From Mesostigma viride (lineage: Eukaryota; Streptophyta; Mesostigmatophyceae; Mesostigmatales; Mesostigmataceae): 64,000 nucleotides of DNA. Positions 59,001 through 64,000 of the stretch are shown here, in pieces. The DNA is taken from the NCBI GenBank assembly GCA_009746045.1, contig RPFO01000569.1, forward strand, positions 53,089 through 117,088, in the 5' to 3' direction. The first letter of the stretch is position 1. Every line of letters begins with the position of its first letter. The notes below the pieces were generated by a model. It worked only from the letters and a program-made list of their open reading frames with translations, was not told the origin of the DNA and ran no database searches. Made by a program: the position numbers and the translations under genes.

Positions 59001-60106
59001 TAGGACCTTTTAGAAAGAATGATAGGGGCAATGCCCAAATCCTTGTGTTCATAGATCGTTTTACTCGTATGTGCCATCTTGTGCCGTGTCCTTTAGAACT
59101 CACCGCACGTGATTGCGCACGCCTATACCTCAATAATGTATATAGATATCATGGATTGAGTAGGCAGTTTATTAGTGATAAGGATAAATTATTTACCTCA
59201 GATTTTTGGCAGCAGTTTTTCGCTGCCATCGGTACCAAGGTTACCTACGGTACTGCCTACCACTCCTCCTCCTCTCATTTAGTAGAGCGTCTTAATAGAG
59301 TAGTAGAAGAAGCGCTTAGGCACTATGTTAATGGCTCGGGTAGTGATTGGGAGGATTATTTATGTTTGGTAGAGTTCTCCCTCAACAATTGTCCCCAAGC
59401 TGCGCATGGATATACGCCCTTCTTCTTAGATACTGGGAGACAGCCCCTTACCCCTACCTCTCTCTTAGCTAGTCCTCTACGGGACAAGGATGATGTGTCC
59501 CGAGATACTGTAGAAGGTGTACAGTCCTTACTAGATAGAATGAAAACTGCTCATGACCACGCGATCTCAGGGTATCAAAAAGCTCAGGCTAAGTACCTTG
59601 CTAGGTTGCGTGCCTCCTTAGATAGACGAGCACCTGAGATAGAAGTAGGAGATCTAGTATTAGTAGAAGGCCCCCGTGTTGGCCGTTTTGCTCATAAGTT
59701 TGAAGCAGAACTGAAGGTCAAACTTAGGCCTGCCTTCTTAGGACCCTTCCATGTGTTGTCTAGGGTAGGAAATTTCTTGTATAAAGTCGATATCCCTACC
59801 TCTTGGCAAACGCATTCAAACACCTTCCATAGGAGCCAGCTTAAACTGTACCACCCTAGTACGTTCGCTGGCAGGGAGTTAGCGCCTGCCCCTTTAGAGC
59901 ATAATCCTGACACTGGGGAAGTAGAAGACGAAGTAGAAAGCATCGTGGCCCATCGAGATATCAAAAAGGGCCGCGGTACCCAGCGTCAGTATAAAGTGAA
60001 GTGGATGTATGCTCGTAGTGAAGTAGATAAGGTTTGGTATACGGAGAGTGAGCTAGATGGGTGTAGTCGCCTGCTGCAGGAATATAAAACCCTGCACAAG
60101 CTCTAG
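56087..60106 (+). CDS. pol: Ty3-type Pol: protease, reverse transcriptase, RNase H, integrase, chromodomain
   Basis: 1339 codons from a GTG at 56087; the first ATG is 56099 and the frame is open from about 56031. Protease: DSG at 35-37. Reverse transcriptase: LVTDYRKLN near 309, catalytic YLDD at 435-438. RNase H: Asp583, Glu624, Asp664 (TDHRPL). Integrase: HX4HX29CX2C zinc site (902, 907, 937, 940) and DD35E triad Asp970, Asp1031, Glu1067. A GPF module follows near 1225 and a chromodomain at about 1278-1339 (VESIVAHRD, YKVKWMY, VWYTESELDGC), which in chromoviruses directs integration to marked chromatin. All catalytic residues are present and the frame is unbroken. It shares the gag frame but is separated by three stops; an acceptor-like site ending at 56060 suggests expression from a spliced RNA. 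Confidence 0.95.
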   Translation: MRPLMFLNGGLTVPHTVVDPFLHADELLNVSVLVDSGAASSFVSEALVRRLGLVPTPHTKPVTVHYADGRTSHSPGTVSLPMVIQGRTVNLTATIGPITTADVLLGLDWHQDNKITINYDTMVIWFPDSSYWVPERHYRLENLSLVDITPPTPVDPPVRPIPEVIMSNDELRSELKQNGYLLCMFLQLEVQQIPITNNSVDIDVNTVDTIGVGFTENEIVRYMAVIDSSKVFEEKTPSYPPPRSVLHRVVIKDGAVPTHSPMYRMGPTELKELKQILVSLLEAGLIEPSNSPYSAGVLLVPKPNGKFRLVTDYRKLNDITVKSKYPLPRIDDIFNKVKGSTCFTVLDCADGFWQLRIAPEDCHKTAFATPFGHYQFRVAAMGLCNSPASFQMLMNEVLRPVMGNSHLPQVSSDLKDPSFSSVSLSEHDRSCAQAYLDDILIYSPDFETHLRDLKKVLEIMAENSLWARRAKVRSGRSVPFLGHVLSDAGVATDPDKTKSIQEWPTPTDVKGVRSFLGIASYYRRFIPRFATIAAPINHLLKKDIPFVWSSECQSAFQCLKSLLLSPPVLILPDTTKPFVVATDASKVAIGGVLLQDQGQGLQPIEYISRTMLPAERNYPVHQQELLAVVYCCHAWQHFLKGAQFDVCLNEPCELDPYRLVIQTDHRPLTHLLSQPNLTPRQARWMEFLAQFSPFKLQYVKGVDNIVPDALSRRADYSFFEDLDVLNITLVPTTMGVTPYGELPDDDSYAYLFHTAVRMPDLLSHVGLSLPCEALPVASVGGEGKNKISIPLSHIATRSGKSYENVVPLGPPLLFGKAVGDLFKPVLDTSVAMPTSDLERLISRFTATEPEALAAIAAHPQQLGKHPCKFVGGFLYVQIADSPPQWRLYVPPICRSSLLFELHDLAAHQGGKRVRDLVARSYYWPSLYKDVDEYVRTCQSCQEMKPNNVGQIAEPRTLPDPIMPWDSIMMDFVGPFRKNDRGNAQILVFIDRFTRMCHLVPCPLELTARDCARLYLNNVYRYHGLSRQFISDKDKLFTSDFWQQFFAAIGTKVTYGTAYHSSSSHLVERLNRVVEEALRHYVNGSGSDWEDYLCLVEFSLNNCPQAAHGYTPFFLDTGRQPLTPTSLLASPLRDKDDVSRDTVEGVQSLLDRMKTAHDHAISGYQKAQAKYLARLRASLDRRAPEIEVGDLVLVEGPRVGRFAHKFEAELKVKLRPAFLGPFHVLSRVGNFLYKVDIPTSWQTHSNTFHRSQLKLYHPSTFAGRELAPAPLEHNPDTGEVEDEVESIVAHRDIKKGRGTQRQYKVKWMYARSEVDKVWYTESELDGCSRLLQEYKTLHKL

Positions 60107-60177
60107 TCGTAGGCCTTCTCCTCTCTTATGTTATGTCTGCTGTCGACGGGTGGTTGGTTGTCCCCTCCCCTCCGCAG

Positions 60178-60479
60178 CCGTCATGACAGAGCCTACCCCT
60201 CCGGCTGAGAGCCCGCTGCCGTCCCTGCCCCTACCGGACCCTGAGCTGTATTTCGAGGCCCTTCCGGGCCGTTGGGTGTCGCGATCATGTTACCGGGGTG
60301 GCGTTGTGCAGCCGGCCCTTCAGGCCCAACATGCGAGCTTAGTCAGGGCGGCCCTCTTCGGGGTCACGTGGTATGGTCCTTCCCCTAATGAGCCGCACCA
60401 GCTTGTCCTGCACGGGTTCGACGATGCCGGACACTGTTTGTTGGGGTGTGGTTCCGCTGTCCCGCCTTGGAACAGATAG
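60178..60479 (+). CDS. 3' ORF, first part (98 codons)
   Basis: A textbook acceptor (pyrimidine tract, then CCGCAG ending at 60177) is followed after 5 nt by ATG at 60183. The product starts with a Pro-rich stretch (MTEPTPPAESPLPSLPLPDP) and continues with a compact segment (ELYFEALPGRWVSRSCYRGG, then FGVTWYGPSP). It stops at 60479 but overlaps a long frame in another register, so the two probably form one gene broken by a frame change. No family recognised. Confidence 0.5.
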
Positions 60480-62236
60480 ATGCGGTTCTCCGGTGTTGCC
60501 GTGTGTTCTCCTACCTCTCTACCCCTGTGGGCCGTACCTGCCTACGGGAGGTGTTTCCTTGGCTTCCGGCTGAGGGTGATGCTGAGGTAGATGAGAACCC
60601 CTGCGACCTTTTACGGGCCGTAGAATTCATGGAGATAGCTGATCAGGCGGCGGGACTAGCGGTTGATGGTCCTGCCCCTTCGGGCGCCCCAGCCGAGGTA
60701 CATTATACTCCAGATTATTCTGCCTCGAGCGCTGCGTCCGCCTCCTCGGCGTCTGTTCCTCCCTCTCCGGTCCCGTCGTCCCCTCGGTCGACCCGGGGTG
60801 TTGCAGTGGAGCCTACCCCTTCGGGTTTGCCTGATCCTCTTTCGGCGACGGTCTCGGCTATGCAGGCTCAGATCCAGTCCCTGACCACGGCGTTTGGGGC
60901 CTTCCTGGCGGCCCAGGCGCAGGTCCCGGCTACGCCAGCTGGATCCGCGCCTCCTACCCCTTCTGTTGCCCCGGCGACTACGGCTTCGCCCGCGCCCCCG
61001 CTGGCGCCCGCGGTCGCTGTGGTTCCGGCGGCTGCTGCGACTCCTGCTGCCTCTGCGCCTGTGACCGCTGTACCTGCGCCTACGCGCGAGTCCCCTGCCC
61101 CTGTGACCGCGCCCGCTGTCGCTGCTTCCGAGCCTCCACCAGCTCAGTCGCAGCCGTCGCGGGGCTTCTTTGGCGACACTAGCGGACTGCCCAGGCTTTG
61201 GGAGGGTGGTCCCCCGCAGAGGATCCGGTTCCTGACTGGAGCCTGGATGGTAGTCAATCTTATGCAGGACTGCCTGTCCCTACGGGCCCCATTTTTAACA
61301 TGTGGCCTGAGGGTGCACCGGCCACCGAGACCGGCGCGCCAGCTTCGGGGCGGGTCCGTCACGGCCCCCTCTGGCTTCGGGTCCGGCGCGACCTCTGCTG
61401 TACCAGTGTCACCTGCGTCGGTGTCGGCTCCTGCCCCTGCTTCGGCCCCTGCCCCTTCGGCCTCTCTGTCCTTGGCCGCGGTTGTTCGGTCCACCGGCCA
61501 GGATCCTCGCGCTACCCGCGCTTCCGACTCCCTCCGGGAGTTGTCCCAGGGTGATCGGGACAGGGCTCCTTCTGTGGTGCATGCGACGCCGGAGTCGCGC
61601 GACACGCCCGTGCCTGGATGTGGTATGTCCGCACTCGCCTGCCGCCAGTGTGACCTGCCGCGCGCCTCCGCCGAGCTTGCCATCTCGCCCATGTCCTACG
61701 GGTTTTCCCAGGTGTGTCGGGCGCCTCGGGATCGTGGCCTACCCATTGAGACTGATCGGCCTCCTTTCGACATGGTTATTTTAGCTGATCCTGTGTTCCA
61801 GGGTGAGATCCTGGTTCGGCGCGTTCTGTATCGCTGGGCTAGGCGCCACAACGACTTGGACACCTACGGTGGGTTCCAGTGGGCTTACCCTCCGCCTCTG
61901 GGCATTATGGCTTCGGATGCCCTTACGGTAGAGTTTCCTGCGGTGCCGGGTGTTACGTACACCACGGTCCTCCAGCCCATCCTCGAGTGGGATGCCCGGC
62001 GTCCGGCGCCCCTCCCGGGCCAGGGTCTAGACTCCCGCGGTCACCCTCCTCCTCGGGCCAGCGACTACCTAGAGACATTCGGGTCGCGCCAGTGTGCGCG
62101 TCGGTGGCGTTCCCGTGAGATTCGGCACATCCGGTTGTGGCCGTCCAACGTGGAGCCCCTGGTAGACCTGTTTTTCCCGACGGGTATGCGCCCTCGGATC
62201 CGGTATCATCGCCTCTCCTTCGGGCTCTCTGCCTGA
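60446..62236 (+). CDS. 3' ORF, main part (about 590 codons), unknown function
   Basis: The frame runs from before 60446 to a stop at 62234; its first ATG is at 60629, so it more likely continues the frame starting at 60183 than starts alone. Residues about 85-215 are a Pro/Ala/Ser/Val-rich linker. The C-terminal third is compact (DRPPFDMVILADPVFQGEIL, WARRHNDLDTYGGFQWAY, RWRSREIRHIRLWPSN). No signal peptide, convincing membrane segment or known domain is visible, which argues against an envelope protein. Codon third positions are G/C-rich, unlike the A/T-rich gag and pol beside it, suggesting capture from a host or another element. Confidence 0.55.
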   Translation: MWFRCPALEQIDAVLRCCRVFSYLSTPVGRTCLREVFPWLPAEGDAEVDENPCDLLRAVEFMEIADQAAGLAVDGPAPSGAPAEVHYTPDYSASSAASASSASVPPSPVPSSPRSTRGVAVEPTPSGLPDPLSATVSAMQAQIQSLTTAFGAFLAAQAQVPATPAGSAPPTPSVAPATTASPAPPLAPAVAVVPAAAATPAASAPVTAVPAPTRESPAPVTAPAVAASEPPPAQSQPSRGFFGDTSGLPRLWEGGPPQRIRFLTGAWMVVNLMQDCLSLRAPFLTCGLRVHRPPRPARQLRGGSVTAPSGFGSGATSAVPVSPASVSAPAPASAPAPSASLSLAAVVRSTGQDPRATRASDSLRELSQGDRDRAPSVVHATPESRDTPVPGCGMSALACRQCDLPRASAELAISPMSYGFSQVCRAPRDRGLPIETDRPPFDMVILADPVFQGEILVRRVLYRWARRHNDLDTYGGFQWAYPPPLGIMASDALTVEFPAVPGVTYTTVLQPILEWDARRPAPLPGQGLDSRGHPPPRASDYLETFGSRQCARRWRSREIRHIRLWPSNVEPLVDLFFPTGMRPRIRYHRLSFGLSA

Positions 62237-62831
62237 TCGCGGTAGAGCCTTTCCTTCGCCTCTTTGCCTGTGGTTTCCTGGACTGGGCCCGGGCCAGGTC
62301 GTTCTTACTCAGCATAGGTATTACTGGGCCTTTCTGGGCCTTTTTCCTGACGGCGTGTGGGCCGATGTTTTCCTCACCGTAGATAGGCATGACAATGTTG
62401 AGGATGTGGCCCATTACCAGGCCTACCTGGAGTCCTGCTGGCCTCCCGTGGTACCTACCAGACGGATGGCCATTAGATAGAGGGCCTTAGGCCCGACCTG
62501 AGGGTGTTGTCCCTCCGGTATGTAGAGTCGCCCTCATATTCTGGCCAGTTGGTTGGTGTTCTTGGTCCTTGGTGCTGATGGTTTACTCTGTGTGTCCTGC
62601 CCAGTGCCGTCCCCCCCGGCAAGGACTCCGTTCCAGGCAGTTAGGGGAACCTACCACCAGGCTTGGTGCTGGCTAACCCTACACCACCCGGCGTGGTGGT
62701 GGAGACCGTGTGAACTATTGGTGCTTTGTATCTGGGATGGCTTGCTGACTGTGTTAGTGTGTGCTGGGTGCATTAGGTTTCCTACCCCTTGTTTCCTCCC
62801 TGTACGTAGGGAGAGGGCTCCCTACCTTTGT
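62237..62831 (+). other. 3' untranslated part of the Ty3-type element
   Basis: About 600 bp between the 3' ORF stop and the polypurine tract with no substantial frame. An inverted-type motif accacccggcgtggtggt lies at about 62684-62702. Nothing else recognised. Confidence 0.5.
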
Positions 62832-62842
62832 GGGGGGGGAGG
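62832..62842 (+). promoter_or_regulatory. Polypurine tract
   Basis: GGGGGGGGAGG directly precedes the 3' LTR, the expected position of the plus-strand primer. Near-identical tracts occur at 55954-55966 (end of gag) and 58423-58435 (in pol). Confidence 0.85.
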
Positions 62843-63416
62843 TGTTACGTCGCGTAACAATTCGTTGTAGTTACGGACGTAAATTAGGTCCTTTGCCTCG
62901 GTTGTCCCTAGGTTTACGTTTAGGCTCCTACCGGGACATTATTGTCCTCGTAACAGTACTGTGGTACATTGGGTGCCGTTGGGCGCCGCGCCGCGTACTT
63001 TACTAGTGGTCCTGATCCTGTGGTAGAATGTAGTGGACCAGCGTGCATCAGTAGATTTAGTGGACCAGCGTGCACCTGTAGGCGAGGGCCATGTCGGCCC
63101 GAGCGTGTTGGACCGTTGGTGACCATTTATGCGCGTTCTACCCCTTGTGTGTGCACTCGGCGTGTGTTAAGTGAATTGACACATTTAGGCTTGGGTCACG
63201 GCAGTGTAGTTGTGTTTCCTTCCTCTATTCCTGGAGTAAACGGGTTTTGATAAATGGTTGTATGGCGTATTATAGTAACACTTACGTTAATGCATTGAGA
63301 TCAGCTCCGTCACGTTCGTCTTTCGCCAGAGGGTTAAGTAGAGGAGGTCTGACCAGTTTAGGTAGTATCAGGCCCATTAGAGGTAGAGGTGGAGGTAGAT
63401 ATCCGCGGCGTAACAA
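62843..63416 (+). repeat. 3' LTR of the Ty3-type element
   Basis: 574 bp, two base differences from the 5' LTR. It is followed directly by the target duplication CTGGC at 63417-63421. Confidence 0.93.
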
Positions 63417-63815
63417 CTGGCCTGGCCCCAAGGACATTCCCAGGAAGCTAGGTAAACCTGCCATGAACTAAAACCATGCAGATGTTGCTGGCCGACCTAG
63501 TGGTCCCAGCCCAGTTTGAACAACCGCATCCACTCCCTCTCCTTCTTTGGACTGCCATGCAGAACAAGAAAGAGGTGGCAGAAGATTGTCCAGGCTCACA
63601 CGCCAGCCTGTGCATGGGCAAGCCACCGCCCCCCCCCAAGGTGAAGGGGCGTTTGGCTGAGTAGCGTAGTTTCTAGACAAGTTAGCTTAGAGTTTAGGTT
63701 AGGTCGATTACGCGGCTTCTCCCACCTCCACAGGTCTGGGCACCCAACATGGAATATGTGCTACATGACCTCCCAACGGAGGCATGTTATAATTTAATTT
63801 AATTTAATTTTTAAG
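63417..63815 (+). mobile_element. LINE 3'-end fragment flanking the Ty3-type element
   Basis: From about 63510 the sequence aligns with 46591-46885: gcagaacaagaa, ggcagaagattgtccaggct and gtgctacatgacctcccaac are shared. It ends in a TTTAATTTAATTTAATTTTT tail (about 63794-63813), the LINE 3' terminus. The coding end is shifted by indels. The Ty3-type element probably inserted into or next to this fragment. Confidence 0.65.
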
Positions 63816-64000
63816 GAAGAAGCCCTAATTAATTAATTAGTTAATTAATTAATTAATTAATTAGACTCGTGCTCCCGTTGGGGAGTCAAGCGAGCATTAA
63901 CCCCGATGGATGGATGGATGGATGGGTGCAAACAGTCCTACCGGTCTAAATCTATCGACATCAGCTACCTACAACATCTACTAAAAAAGAAGCCCTAAGC
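63816..64000 (+). repeat. TTAA-rich tract and GATG-repeat element
   Basis: An (ATTA)n tract at about 63828-63863 is followed by gactcgtgctcccgttgggg, four GATG units and cagtcctaccggtctaaatc, matching the copy at 52262-52375. The string gaagccctaa occurs both before the tract (about 63821) and at the window end (about 63988), possibly bounding one element. It runs out of the window. Confidence 0.6.

Larger units (their letters stand above)
52627..63416 (+). mobile_element. Complete Ty3/gypsy chromodomain-type LTR retrotransposon with extra ORFs
   Basis: 10,790 bp. The LTRs at 52627-53200 and 62843-63416 (574 bp each) begin TGTTACGTCG and end GCGTAACAA; I see two base differences, about 99.7% identity, so the insertion is recent. 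The 5-bp target duplication is CTGGC (52622-52626 and 63417-63421). The order is LTR, primer-binding site, 5' ORF with an RNase H1-like hybrid-binding fold (53733-54125), gag (54470-55993), pol (56087-60106), 3' ORF (60183-62236, one frame break), polypurine tract and LTR. pol order (PR-RT-RH-IN-chromodomain) places it in the Ty3/gypsy chromovirus group. The extra ORFs at both ends are not standard for that group. Confidence 0.95.

Overview
The window looks like nuclear DNA of a eukaryote, most plausibly a green alga or related protist. The grounds are spliceosomal GT-AG introns (one with a TACTAAT-type branch site), LTR retrotransposons of the Ty3 (chromodomain) and Ty1/copia types, APE-type LINEs, plant-like CCCTAAA telomere-type motifs, a tRNA-Ser-like remnant and very large satellites. 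No bacterial operon, rRNA or CRISPR is present. The species cannot be named from the sequence.

Layout. 1-1143: non-coding leader with two GGCGCC hairpins and a tRNA-like T-arm ending in a T run. 1144-1760: ten 62-bp tandem repeats, each carrying the palindrome CCAACGGCCGTTGG. 1827-5092: a multi-exon gene for a DDE (RNase H-fold) transposase-like protein; the same palindrome sits in its introns and 3' flank but not in its exons. 5297-7120: degenerate telomere-like sequence and a G/T-rich block. 7239-36315: a satellite of about 26.3 kb with a 40-bp unit and kilobase-scale internal duplications. It is interrupted by a 79-bp perfect-hairpin element (21113-21191) and by a gag-only LTR retrotransposon (32103-34867) whose 5-bp target duplication reconstitutes the satellite unit. 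36316-39417: C/A-rich tract, tRNA-Ser-like remnant, G-rich telomere-like block and more copies of the palindrome. 39433-44535: a LINE with an intact ORF1 and a multiply frameshifted ORF2 (endonuclease plus reverse transcriptase). 45030-46885: LINE fragments and about 720 bp of (CCCA)n. 46886-52626: mostly unassigned, with a 173-bp minisatellite. 52627-63416: a complete, young Ty3-type element with 574-bp LTRs and a 5-bp target duplication. 63417-64000: LINE 3' end and a dispersed GATG-repeat element.

The most novel material is (i) the Ty3-type element. Besides gag and a chromodomain pol it carries a separate 5' ORF resembling the RNase H1 / caulimovirus P6 hybrid-binding fold and a GC-rich ORF downstream of pol, with a consensus splice donor and several strong acceptors positioned for retrovirus-like subgenomic mRNAs. 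(ii) The dispersed palindrome has a conserved outer frame (TTTC...GAAA) and concentrates around the DDE gene. (iii) The gag-only LTR element and the hairpin element both use the satellite as target. The very long open frames in the satellite, the G/T block and the CCCA block are composition artefacts and are not annotated as genes.
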